Positions 42,695-51,850 of a DNA stretch of 64,000 nt are shown piece by piece. The notes beneath the pieces were generated by a model. It did no database searches. It was given only the letters and a program-made list of their open reading frames with translations, and had not been told where the DNA came from. Source of the stretch: Actinomadura spongiicola (lineage in GTDB: Bacteria; Actinomycetota; Actinomycetes; Streptosporangiales; Streptosporangiaceae); the NCBI RefSeq assembly GCF_003432485.1, contig NZ_QVNQ01000007.1:248001-312000 (forward strand). The letters are read 5' to 3'. How positions within the stretch are numbered: position 1 is the stretch's first letter; every line of letters begins with the position of its first letter. A program made the translations under genes and the position numbers.

Positions 42695-44185
42695 ATGTCC
42701 GAAACGGAGCCCACCGGGAACGGCTGGCGCAGACCACGCGTCGGGCACTTCATCGGTGGCGACTGGACGGAGTCGGCCTCCGGACGCTCGTACCTGAACC
42801 GTTCCCCCTGGTCGGGGGAGACGCTCAGCGAGGTCGCCGCGGGTGACGTCGAGGACGCCGACCGCGCCGTGACCGCCGCCCACTCCGCGTTCGACGGGTG
42901 GGCCGGGACGCTGCCGCACCGGCGGCAGCGGGTCTTCCTCCGCGCGGCCGACATCCTGGAACGCCGCCACGACGAGGTCCTCGCCGCCCTGGCCGCGGAG
43001 ACCGGCTGCGGCCGCGTCTTCGGCGGCGTGCAACTCGACTTCGCGACCCGGCTGCTCCGCCAGGCCGCCCAGCTCGCCTACCGGCCCGCGGGGGAGCTGC
43101 TGCCGTCGGACGTCGAGGGCACCCGCGCCATGGCCGTGCGGCGTCCCGTGGGCGTGGTCGCGGCGATCGCCCCCTGGAACGCCTCCCTCACCCTCGCCGG
43201 ACGGGCGATCATCGGGCCGCTCGCGCTCGGCAACACCGTGGTGCTGAAACCGTCCGAGGACGCCCCTCACACCGGCGGCGCGCTCTGGGCGGAGATCCTC
43301 CACGAGGCCGGTCTGCCCGCCGGGGCGCTCAACGTCGTCACCCACGCGCCCGGCGAGGCGGGCGGGATCGGCGACGCGCTGCTGTCGAGCCCGCTGGTGA
43401 AACGGATCAACTTCACGGGCTCCACCGCGACCGGCCGCCGCCTCGCCGAGAAGGCCGGCCGGCACCTGAAGCGGATGGTCCTCCAGCTCAGCGGCCAGAA
43501 CCCGCTCATCGTCGCGGGTGACGCCGATCTCGACTACGCCGTGAACGCCGCCACGTACGGCGCGTTCGTCCACCAGGGTCAGGTGTGCATGTGCGCCCGG
43601 CGCGTCTACGTCGAACGCCCGCTGGCCGAGGAGTTCGCCGAACGGTTCGCGGCCAGGGCGGCGGCACTGCCGACCGGCGACCCGTCCGATCCGGCCACCG
43701 TCGTGGGCCCGGTGATCAACGAGTGGGCCCTCGCCCTGCTCGACCGCCGGGTTCGGGAGGCGGTCGAGCTGGGCGCCCGCGTGCTGGCGGGCGGCGTGCC
43801 CCGGCCGCCGTGCTATCCGGCCACCGTCCTCGCCGACGTCCCGGACGAGGCCGAGATCGCGCAGGGCGAGACCTTCGGCCCGGTCGTGGTCCTGGAGACG
43901 GTCGACTCGGCCGAGCGGGCCGTGGCCCGCGCCAACACCTCCGACCTGGGCCTCGTCGCCTCGGTCATCACCGGTGACCGTTCACGGGGCCTCCGCCTGG
44001 CCTCCTCGCTCGACGTCGGCATCGTCCACGTCAACGACCAGCCCGTCAACGACGAGCCGCACATGCCGTTCGGCGGGGTCAAGGACACGGGGTGGGGACG
44101 GTTCGGACTCGAGTTCGCGGCCGAGGAGTTCTGCGAACTCCAGTGGATCACCGTCCGCGACCAGGACCGCGACTTCCCCCTCTGA
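42695..44185 (+). CDS. Aldehyde dehydrogenase (aromatic-aldehyde type) with Gln in place of the general-base Glu
   Basis: The 496-residue protein has AIAPWNASLTLAGRAIIGPL, INFTGSTATGRRLAEKAG and nucleophile Cys298 in HQGQVCMC. At the usual ELGG position it reads LQLSGQN, so the general-base Glu is Gln264 (codon CAG at 43484). This may lower hydrolysis of the thioester or indicate a specialised reaction. Otherwise it resembles vanillin/benzaldehyde dehydrogenases. It is divergent from IclR and 3'-overlapped by the molybdopterin oxidoreductase gene. Confidence 0.9.
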   Translation: MSETEPTGNGWRRPRVGHFIGGDWTESASGRSYLNRSPWSGETLSEVAAGDVEDADRAVTAAHSAFDGWAGTLPHRRQRVFLRAADILERRHDEVLAALAAETGCGRVFGGVQLDFATRLLRQAAQLAYRPAGELLPSDVEGTRAMAVRRPVGVVAAIAPWNASLTLAGRAIIGPLALGNTVVLKPSEDAPHTGGALWAEILHEAGLPAGALNVVTHAPGEAGGIGDALLSSPLVKRINFTGSTATGRRLAEKAGRHLKRMVLQLSGQNPLIVAGDADLDYAVNAATYGAFVHQGQVCMCARRVYVERPLAEEFAERFAARAAALPTGDPSDPATVVGPVINEWALALLDRRVREAVELGARVLAGGVPRPPCYPATVLADVPDEAEIAQGETFGPVVVLETVDSAERAVARANTSDLGLVASVITGDRSRGLRLASSLDVGIVHVNDQPVNDEPHMPFGGVKDTGWGRFGLEFAAEEFCELQWITVRDQDRDFPL

Positions 44186-45473
44186 CCCCCGGCACGTCCT
44201 CCACGACCTGGACGGGATGGCGCACGACGGCCCCGAACAGGTAACCGAACGTGTTGAAGGTCGTCCGCTCGGGCTGGACCGTTCCGGCCGAGTCGGTGAC
44301 CCGGGCCAGCAGCGTCGTGGACCCGGTCCGGCGCGGACGCCAGTCGATCTCCCACCGGCGCCAGCCCCGCTCCCGCCCCAGCAGCCGGGCGTGCCGCCAG
44401 GTCGCGCCGCCGTCGGTGCTGACCTCCACCTTCCCGACGTGCCGGCCGGGGGCCCAGGAGCGGCCGCGCAGCACCAGCGGACGTCCGGCGCGGACGGTGG
44501 CGGGCCACGGCAGCTCGAAGGCGCTCTTGGCGACCTGCCCGGTCAGCGGCTCGCTCCCCTCCGGCGGGTAGTCGGGACCGAAGAACCGATAGGACTGGGT
44601 GTTCCACGGGGAGAACAGCGGATGGTCGGCGACCTCGATGGACCCGAGCCACTTCACCGACGCGATTCCGACCCATCCGGGCACCAGCAGGCGCACCGGG
44701 AAGCCGTGGTCGGGCGGCAGCGTCTCGCCGTTCATCTCGTAGACGAGCAGCGCGTCCTCGAGCGCCTTCGCGACCGGCAGCGGGCGCCGGACGCGGCCGA
44801 GGTCGACGCCTCCGCTGACGACCGTCGGGTCCAGGCCCTGGGGGAGGACGTCCACCGCCGAGCGCAGGAGCCCGGCGCGTTCCAGCACGGTCGCGAGCCG
44901 CACCCCGCGCCAGCGCGCCACCCCGACCCCGCCGAGCCGCCAGGGTGTGCCCTCCGCGCGCTGCCCCTGCTGGACGTCGAAGAACGAGCGCCCGTTCCCG
45001 GCGCACTCCACGGCGGCGCTCACCGTCACGGCGGGCAGACGTCGCAGGTCCTCGTACCGGAACGTCACGGGCCGCTCGACCGAGGGCGCGCCGCGCAGGC
45101 CCGTGCCGTACAGGCGCAGCCGCCAGGTGCGGACGTCGATCCGCGGGGTGCGCGTGTGGTTGCGGACGAAGAACCGGTCGTTCGGGACGTACAGGCCCTG
45201 GCCGCGCATGGCCTCCCAGCGCATCTCGGCGTTGGACCCGTGGACGATGAACAGCTCAGGGGGCAGGGGTTTGACGATCGGGCCGTCCGCCACGAACCGG
45301 GAGGCCGCCTGGGCGGCTCCGGGCCGCGACCAGTGCCACGTCGCGGCCGCGCCGCCGGTGAAGGCCAGCGCGCGCAGCAGGTTTCGACGGTCCCGGACGT
45401 CGCCGGAGGCGAGCCACTGCCGCATCCGTGTCCGGTCGTAGTGGGCTTCGGTGGTCAGCTCGTCCTCGTCCAT
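44148..45473 (-). CDS. Tat-exported sulfite oxidase-family molybdopterin oxidoreductase
   Basis: The protein (441 aa) has a twin-arginine leader (RDRRNLLRALAFTGGAAAT), a sulfite-oxidase Mo-pterin domain with the molybdenum-ligand Cys157 in AAVECAGNGRS, and a C-terminal Mo-co dimerisation domain (VEVSTDGGATWRHARLLG). No haem domain is fused, so electrons go to a separate carrier. The reaction may be sulfite oxidation or reduction of oxidised methionine-like groups. Its 3' end overlaps the convergent dehydrogenase by 38 bp. The first ATG (45488) is less well placed than 45473. Confidence 0.88.
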   Translation of the reverse strand: MDEDELTTEAHYDRTRMRQWLASGDVRDRRNLLRALAFTGGAAATWHWSRPGAAQAASRFVADGPIVKPLPPELFIVHGSNAEMRWEAMRGQGLYVPNDRFFVRNHTRTPRIDVRTWRLRLYGTGLRGAPSVERPVTFRYEDLRRLPAVTVSAAVECAGNGRSFFDVQQGQRAEGTPWRLGGVGVARWRGVRLATVLERAGLLRSAVDVLPQGLDPTVVSGGVDLGRVRRPLPVAKALEDALLVYEMNGETLPPDHGFPVRLLVPGWVGIASVKWLGSIEVADHPLFSPWNTQSYRFFGPDYPPEGSEPLTGQVAKSAFELPWPATVRAGRPLVLRGRSWAPGRHVGKVEVSTDGGATWRHARLLGRERGWRRWEIDWRPRRTGSTTLLARVTDSAGTVQPERTTFNTFGYLFGAVVRHPVQVVEDVPGVRGGSRGPGRGR

Positions 45474-45662
45474 CCGATATTCCCCCATATTCTACCGATT
45501 AACTAGGAATTTAGCCCCAGGTGCCGGTCGGGGCAAGGAGAACGTCGGTGTTGAAGCAGACAGCCGGGGCGTCACGACCGTGGAGCGGACGCCGTCATCG
45601 GGTGGCCGCTACTCCGACCATGAACGACGACGACGCCCGCTCCAGCCCCCGCTATCGGTAGA

Positions 45663-46010
45663 TCACCCTTCTTCCCAGGTGACGCTGCCGACGCCCGTGC
45701 CGCCGAAGCAGCGAGCGCTCGAGAGACCGGACTGGCCGGGGTTCAGCGTCCGCCACGCGCCGGTGGCGTCCGGCCATCCCCCGCAGACCACACTGGCGCG
45801 GAAGCCGCGCACCACGTTGCCGTTGTTGGTGCAGTGCGCGTGACCCCAGTAGCCGTCGGTGTCCGTGCGGCACGTGAGAGTCTTTTCGGCCGTGGCGCTT
45901 TCCTGCGGTATCGCGGCGGCGGAGGGCGCCATCGCGAGAAGTGGCAGTGCGGCGACCGTCGCCGCCGCGAGATTGCGCCGCAGTTTGTGAGTAGACGTAT
46001 TGCCCGTCAT
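45663..46010 (-). CDS. Small secreted Cys-containing protein
   Basis: The ATG at 46010 has GGAGA five bases before it. The 115-residue product has a signal peptide (LAAATVAALPLLAMAPSAAA) and a mature domain with four cysteines (TCRTDTDGYWGHAHCTNN, VVCGGWPD, SSARCFGG), suggesting two disulphides. The style matches small exported actinomycete proteins without assigned function. The frame is open far upstream, but that sequence is unlike protein. Confidence 0.75.
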   Translation of the reverse strand: MTGNTSTHKLRRNLAAATVAALPLLAMAPSAAAIPQESATAEKTLTCRTDTDGYWGHAHCTNNGNVVRGFRASVVCGGWPDATGAWRTLNPGQSGLSSARCFGGTGVGSVTWEEG

Positions 46011-46367
46011 TTGAATCTCCTTGGTTCTTTTGGCGGCGCACCTGACGGGCGCCGTGAGACGAGGAGATCCCAGGTGTGAAGGTGTCCAACAGGGCTGCGG
46101 ACAGACCCGTCCGCATCCGTCCGCGCAGGACCCGATCCCGGACGTCAGGCGGCCGTCCGACGCCACGATCGGACGCGTTCGGCAGCCGCTCGGACACTCT
46201 CGGACAGCGCCGCCACCAGAAACTCCAACCACTCCACAAATCCACACCAGTTCTCGACACCGACACACATCCCCCCTGCGTATGAGCGGCACAGAAGGGT
46301 ATTCACCGGTGCGGAAGTAGGCGATCTCGGCGAAACCTGCGCGCGTATTTCACGGGGGAGAAAGCAC
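46011..46367. other. 357-bp divergent intergenic region
   Basis: It lies between the secreted-protein gene and the UDG-family gene and must hold both promoters. No clear repeat, RNA or small gene was seen. Confidence 0.4.
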
Positions 46368-47138
46368 ATGCGGGAATTCGACCGTGGGCCGACGGAGCAG
46401 CTCGCCGAACTGTTCGCGCGGGTGCCGGACCCGCCCGTCGAGTCGGCGTACTGGACCGACTGGGGGCCGATCTTCTACCGTGGCCGGCTCGACGGCTCGG
46501 CCCGCGTGCTGGTCGTGGCGTCCGACCCCGGGCCGACCGAGCGGATCGCCGGGCGCAGCCTCGTCGGCAACGCGGGCCAGCGCGTGCAGGGCTTCCTCGC
46601 CAAACTCGGGCTGACCCGCTCCTACGTCTGCCTGAACGCGTGGGCCTACGCGGTGCATCCGGGTCAGGCCCTCGCCATGAAGGACCGGCTCGACGACCCC
46701 GAGCAACTTCGGTGGCGCAACGCGGTCTTCGACCGGGCGGTCGGCACGTCGTTGCAGGCGATCATCGCGATGGGGTTCATGGCCCGGGAAGCCGTACGGC
46801 TGTGGACGTCCCGCCCTCCGGCGTCGCTCGTCGAGGTCCCCCACCCCTCGAGCCACGAGTCGGACGAGCTGCTGAAGGCCTGGCGCGACGCCATCACCCG
46901 GCTGCGTCCGATCGTCACCCCGGACGATGACGGCGACAACACCGGTCCCAACTACGGAAACGAGTTCGAGGAATCCGACTACAGCCCCATCCCACGCAGT
47001 GACCTGCCGTTCGGCGCGCCCACGTTCCTCGGCGACGACGCCTGGGTGCGCGCACGACCGGGCAACGCGCAGAACTCCGTCAGCCGTCCCAGACCAGACG
47101 ACGAGCACACACTGATCTGGAAGGCCCCGGTGACCTGA
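46368..47138 (+). CDS. Uracil-DNA glycosylase superfamily protein
   Basis: The 256-residue protein contains VLVVASDPGPTERIAGRSLV, then GNAGQRVQGFLAKLGLTRSY and VPHPSSHESDELLKAW, matching motifs A and B of a UDG-like family of unproven specificity. The C-terminal 80 residues (acidic GPNYGNEFEESDYSPIPRSD) are an extension absent from classical UDGs. The stop overlaps the ATG of the amidohydrolase gene (TGATG), indicating a functional pair. Base removal from DNA or free nucleosides is possible but not shown. Confidence 0.85.
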   Translation: MREFDRGPTEQLAELFARVPDPPVESAYWTDWGPIFYRGRLDGSARVLVVASDPGPTERIAGRSLVGNAGQRVQGFLAKLGLTRSYVCLNAWAYAVHPGQALAMKDRLDDPEQLRWRNAVFDRAVGTSLQAIIAMGFMAREAVRLWTSRPPASLVEVPHPSSHESDELLKAWRDAITRLRPIVTPDDDGDNTGPNYGNEFEESDYSPIPRSDLPFGAPTFLGDDAWVRARPGNAQNSVSRPRPDDEHTLIWKAPVT

Positions 47139-48687
47139 TGGCGCTCGTCCTCCACGGGACGGTCGTCACGTTCGACGACGACCACCGGATCCTCGACCCC
47201 GGAGCCGTGTACATCGGCGACGACGGCCGCCTGGCCGCACTGCGAACCCCCACACAGCGACCACCCGCCGGCTTCTCGGACGCGCCCCACGTCGACACCG
47301 AAGCGCTGATCCTCCCCGGCCTGATCGACCTCCACAACCACATCGCCTACAACACGCTCCCGCTGTGGGAGGCGGTCGGCGTCCCCTACCTGCACCACGA
47401 CCGCTGGGTCGACGAGCGGCGCCCACCCGACTACTCCACCACCGTCACCTGGCCCGCCAGGGTCCTCGGCCAGGCCGCCCCCGAGCTCTGATCAAATACG
47501 TCGAGGTCAAGGCGCTGGTCGGCGGAACCACGGCCATCCAGGGCGCCCCACGTTCCACCCGCTCCGTCGACGGCTGGCTGCTGCGGATCATCGACAACGA
47601 GAAGCTCCCCCTCGGCACCGACATGGTGATGACCGCCGCCCTCCAACTCGACGCCGACGAACTCCGCGACGAACGGGCGCCGCTGCTGGACGGCACCCGC
47701 GTCCTCATCTACCACGTCGCCGAGGGCGTCACCGGCTCGACCGTCCACCGCGAGTTCGACGACCTCGAACCATGCCTCAAACCTGGCCTGATCGGCGTGC
47801 ACGGCACCGCCCTGACCGCCTCCGACTTCAAGAAATGGCGCGACGCCGTCGCGTCGATCGACCCCACCGAGAAGGGCACGGTCGTCTGGTCACCGTTCTC
47901 CAACCTCTGGCTCTACCACCAGACCACCAACGTGCTCGAAGCAGACCGCAAGGGCCTGCGCATTGCGCTCGGCTCCGACTGGTCTCCATCAGGTACCAAA
48001 CACGTCCTCGGCGAACTCAAGGTCGCCGACATCGTCAACCGGCACGTCCTCGACGGCCGCTTCACCGACCGCGACCTGTGCGACATGGTCACCGCCAACC
48101 CCGGCGACGCGCTCGCGACCGCCTGGGGCCCACAGATCGGCCGCCTAAGCCCCGGCTCCGCCGCCGACCTGCTCGTCCTCGAAAGGCACAACCCGTCCGA
48201 CGACCCCTACCGCAACTTGATCAACGCGACCGAACGGCACGTCCACCTGGTCCTGGTCCGCGGCCATCCCTACTACGGAACCCCCGAACTCATGACCGCC
48301 GTCAAGGCCACCGACACCGACTCGATCACCGTGGCCGGAACCCAACGCCACGTCACGGTCCGCCGACCGAACCGCCCCGACGCCCACCTAACCTGGCCCG
48401 ACGTCGAAAACGAACTCGCAAGAGTCCGCGCCGACCCGACAACGGCCTGGCACGAGTCCCAACGCACCCTCGCCGCCTGGCCCGGCCCTCTAGACGCCCC
48501 CGGCACCCCCCTCCGCCTGTTCGGCGACATGCCGGACGGCGACCTGACCACCTTCGCCCCCGGCCAAATCCCACCCGACCTGGCAATCCCACCACTCGAC
48601 TCCCTAACCCACGACGAGAACTACTTCGCCGCCATAACCCGAAGCGCCATCCCCGACCTCCAACACCTGGCCCCCTACTACACCTGA
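47138..48687 (+). pseudogene. Amidohydrolase (TrzA/AtzA-like), disrupted by a 1-base deletion
   Basis: The first 117 codons encode the N-terminal beta-sandwich and the metal motif LPGLIDLHNHIAYN, then stop at TGA 47489. Homology resumes one frame over as ALIKYVEVKALVGGTTAIQG, and continues through VLIYHVAEG, GVHGTALTASDF, VVWSPFSNLWLYH and IALGSDWSPSGT to the end at 48687. One base appears lost in GAGCTCTG (47483-47490; GAG-GCT-CTG expected). The corrected protein (about 516 aa) would be a complete metal-dependent hydrolase. It is translationally coupled to the UDG-family gene. Confidence 0.8.
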
Positions 48688-48757
48688 CCCAGCGGGCAGC
48701 GAGAACCGACGCCGAGGCTCCCGGAGAATCGCCCCGCCAAACGTGCGGGCTTGGACC

Positions 48758-51733
48758 TCAGGCGGGAAGGACGAGCGCCGCGGTGAGGATGAGCGGCGGC
48801 TTGGCGGACATCGAGGCTTGCCGATCGAGGAGTTCCAGGCGATTCCGCAGTCGCTGGTCGAGTTCGACCGCCTTGCGGTTGAGACTCTCAGCCGATTCCT
48901 TGGGCCTCTCTCCGGCCCGCTCTTTCCCGGCCGCCAGAACGGCGTCGGCGATGAGACGGTCGCGTTCGCCTTCGAGTCGACTGGTGACGAGTGCCCGTGT
49001 CTTCGCGAGTTCGGCCGCACGCCGGGACCGGACGTCGGCGAGGTACTCGGGTAGCCGGTGCGAGACGATCCAGGTAATGGCCCTGTCCTCGGCGTCCGCC
49101 AGCCACGGCGGTGTCCTTGCGGTGGTGACGGCCGCCGGTGCGTCGGGAGCGGCGCAATCCAGATACGGTGCCGGGCCGGCGGGGGTCACGGTGCCGTGGC
49201 TGTCGACGTAGGCGTACCCGAAGCGCCGGGCGACGGACGCGCCGGTGGCGTCGGCCACCTCCTCGATGACCCCGACCAGCAGATGCGGCTCCTTGAGCTT
49301 CGAGGAGACCAGGACGGTGCCGGAGTTCAACGCACCGCCGAACCGGCGGATGGTCTCCTCCATGACGGCGTCATGGAGCGGGTGCCCGGGCGCGAGGAGA
49401 TCGGCGCGTTTCGCGGCATTGGACGGGATGCGGGAAAGGTCGAAGGTAACGCGGTCGTAGCGAGCGGCGATGGGGGCGCTCTTGGCGGCTCGGATATGGG
49501 CCGGCACGCTTGCGATCTCGTAGTGGCCATGGCCGCGGTGAACGATACGGCCGCCGAGTCTGGTGAACGCCTCCTTGAAGGCCGCCTCGACGTAGGTCGG
49601 CTGGAGCCTGCGGGCGCGGGCATCGTCCATCGCGGTGCGCAACGCGGCGAGATCGGCCTCGGTCAGGTGTTCGGACGCCAGCGCACGCTCGTCGAGCAGA
49701 TCCTTGAGCCCGTCGCCGACCGAGTGGTCGATGACCTCGTGCATCCTGGCCTTCACTTCGGGGCGCTCGCCGTACTGGACGGCCTGCATGAGAAGAATGC
49801 GGAGCGGGGTGTCGGTGAAGGCCTCACCGAGGACGTCGAAGACCTTGCCGCCGTACGCCCTGCGCTGCTCATCGATCTTCTTCAGGAGTCGGATGAAGAC
49901 CTCACCCTCACGGGTGTTGGAGGCGACGAGGTTCCACAGGCGGCAGACGTGCTCCTGGCCGATGCGGTGGATACGGCCGAACCGCTGCTCGATGCGGTTG
50001 GGGTTCCAGGGGAGGTCGTAGTTGACCATCAGGTGTGCCGCCTGAAGGTTCAATCCCTCACCCGCGGCGTCGGTGGCGACGAGAATCCGGCAGGCGGGAT
50101 TCTTCGTGAACTCCTCGGTGATCCGGCGGCGCTCGTCCCGGCGTACGCCGCCGTGAATGGCCGTGACGGCCTCGGGGTGGCCGATCAGCGAGCCGATTCG
50201 CGCCGTCAGATAGTCGAGGGTGTCGCGATGTTCGGTGAAGATGATGAGCTTTCGGGGTTTGCCGTCCACGTCCGTGGTCAGAACATTGTCCCGGAGGATC
50301 GTGGACAGTTCCGTCCACTTGCGATCGGTGCCGAGGGCGCGGACACGTTCGGCGACCGAGGTCAACTCGGCGAGCTCTCGCAGTTCACGGTCGAGTTCCG
50401 CGACCGTCTGTGCCGCGGTCGCGGAGTCGAGCAGTTCCTCTTCGAGTTCCTCGATCTGCTCGGCGTTGAACTCGTCGGCGTCCAGACCTACCAGATCGAC
50501 CGTCGGTTGGAACTCTCGGTAGGTGCCGTTCAGAACCTCCTGCTTCTTGCGCTCCAATCGCTTCGATCTACGGACGAGGCTCTGGTAGATGGCCTCGGGG
50601 CTTGAAGCGAGACGTCGCTGGAGGACCGTCAGCGCGAATCCGACGGTGTTCTTGCGCTTGTCGCCGATTCGCTCGGCCCGGTTCATTCCCTCACGAACGT
50701 AGGAGGTCACCTGGTCGTAGAGTGCGTACTCCAGTGCGGTGAGTTCATAAGGGACGGTCTCTGCGATCCGCTCGGGGAAGAGCCTTCTGCCGTCGAAAGT
50801 GAGCAAATCCTCTTTGATCATGCGGCGCATGATTCCACCGGTGTCCGCGGAGCCCTTGCCTCGGCCTGCGAACCTGTCGCGGTCCAACAGGGTGAGAAAG
50901 AGTTGGAAGTCTTCCTCCTTGCCCGGGTGCGGGGTCGCGGTCATCAGCAGAAAGTGGCGAGTGAGCTCCCCGAGCGACTCGCCGAGCTGGAAGCGCTTGG
51001 TCTTCTCCAGCTTGCCGCCGAAGTAATGGGCGCCCATACGATGTGCCTCGTCAACGATCACCAGGTCCCATTCGGTCTCCCTCAGCTCTGCCTGCAGGCG
51101 TTCGTTGCGGGAGAGTTGGTCCATTCGTGCGATGAGGAGTGGGGCGGTCTCGAAAACGTTGCGATTGATGTTGGCGTCGGCATATTGATTGGTCAGCAGG
51201 TCGAAGTGAAGGCCGAACTTGAAGAACAACTCGTCCTGCCACTGTTCGACCAGCCCGCCCGGCGCGACCACCAGACACCGCTCCACGTCGCCGCGCAGGA
51301 TCAACTCCTTGATGTAGAGCCCGCCCATGATTGTTTTTCCGGCACCCGGGTCATCTGCGAGCAGGAAACGCAGCGGCGAACGCGGTAGCAGTTCGCCGTA
51401 CACCGCACGGATCTGGTGCGGCAACGGTCGTACGTCGCTGGTGGCGACAGCCAGCATCGGGTCGAACAGCCCTGCCAGGTTGATACGTTGCGCCTCCGCC
51501 GCCAGCTTGAAGTCCGATGCGGGTGCGTCGAAGGCGCGGCTGCCGGATCGCGCGACGCGGAGCCTGGATTCGTCCTTGCGGAAGACGACCCGCTGACCGA
51601 GAGATCCTGCCGTCGTCTTGTAGGTCAACTCGAGCGCGTTCGTGCCGTGCCATTGCACGGCGATGACGGTGAACACCTCATCGGGAACGAGGCCCTCGAT
51701 CCGCAAACCCGCCTTCAGCCCCTCAAGCCGCAC
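48758..51733 (-). CDS. SNF2-type helicase related to DISARM DrmD, lacking the usual C-terminal tail
   Basis: The 991-residue protein opens MRLEGLKAGLRIEGLVPDEV, the N-terminal domain of DrmD-like helicases, and has Walker A LADDPGAGKTIMGGL, Walker B VIVDEAHRMGA, motif III MTATPH, and motif VI RFGRIHRIGQ. It is a DNA-dependent ATPase/translocase. Related proteins usually continue for some 60-150 residues past ALVLPA with a DUF3883-like domain; here TGA follows directly, so the tail is missing. No drmA/B/C or methylase gene is nearby. It is divergent from a second SNF2 gene. Confidence 0.88.
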   Translation of the reverse strand: MRLEGLKAGLRIEGLVPDEVFTVIAVQWHGTNALELTYKTTAGSLGQRVVFRKDESRLRVARSGSRAFDAPASDFKLAAEAQRINLAGLFDPMLAVATSDVRPLPHQIRAVYGELLPRSPLRFLLADDPGAGKTIMGGLYIKELILRGDVERCLVVAPGGLVEQWQDELFFKFGLHFDLLTNQYADANINRNVFETAPLLIARMDQLSRNERLQAELRETEWDLVIVDEAHRMGAHYFGGKLEKTKRFQLGESLGELTRHFLLMTATPHPGKEEDFQLFLTLLDRDRFAGRGKGSADTGGIMRRMIKEDLLTFDGRRLFPERIAETVPYELTALEYALYDQVTSYVREGMNRAERIGDKRKNTVGFALTVLQRRLASSPEAIYQSLVRRSKRLERKKQEVLNGTYREFQPTVDLVGLDADEFNAEQIEELEEELLDSATAAQTVAELDRELRELAELTSVAERVRALGTDRKWTELSTILRDNVLTTDVDGKPRKLIIFTEHRDTLDYLTARIGSLIGHPEAVTAIHGGVRRDERRRITEEFTKNPACRILVATDAAGEGLNLQAAHLMVNYDLPWNPNRIEQRFGRIHRIGQEHVCRLWNLVASNTREGEVFIRLLKKIDEQRRAYGGKVFDVLGEAFTDTPLRILLMQAVQYGERPEVKARMHEVIDHSVGDGLKDLLDERALASEHLTEADLAALRTAMDDARARRLQPTYVEAAFKEAFTRLGGRIVHRGHGHYEIASVPAHIRAAKSAPIAARYDRVTFDLSRIPSNAAKRADLLAPGHPLHDAVMEETIRRFGGALNSGTVLVSSKLKEPHLLVGVIEEVADATGASVARRFGYAYVDSHGTVTPAGPAPYLDCAAPDAPAAVTTARTPPWLADAEDRAITWIVSHRLPEYLADVRSRRAAELAKTRALVTSRLEGERDRLIADAVLAAGKERAGERPKESAESLNRKAVELDQRLRNRLELLDRQASMSAKPPLILTAALVLPA

Positions 51734-51850
51734 GGATACCCCCCGCTGGACAGCGCGCCATCGCTAGTCTGAGACACCGCAGATCGAGTTCGCGGCCCCG
51801 TGCCGGTGCTCGGGGCCAATCTTCGCAGAACCCGACTGACTTTCAGGGCC

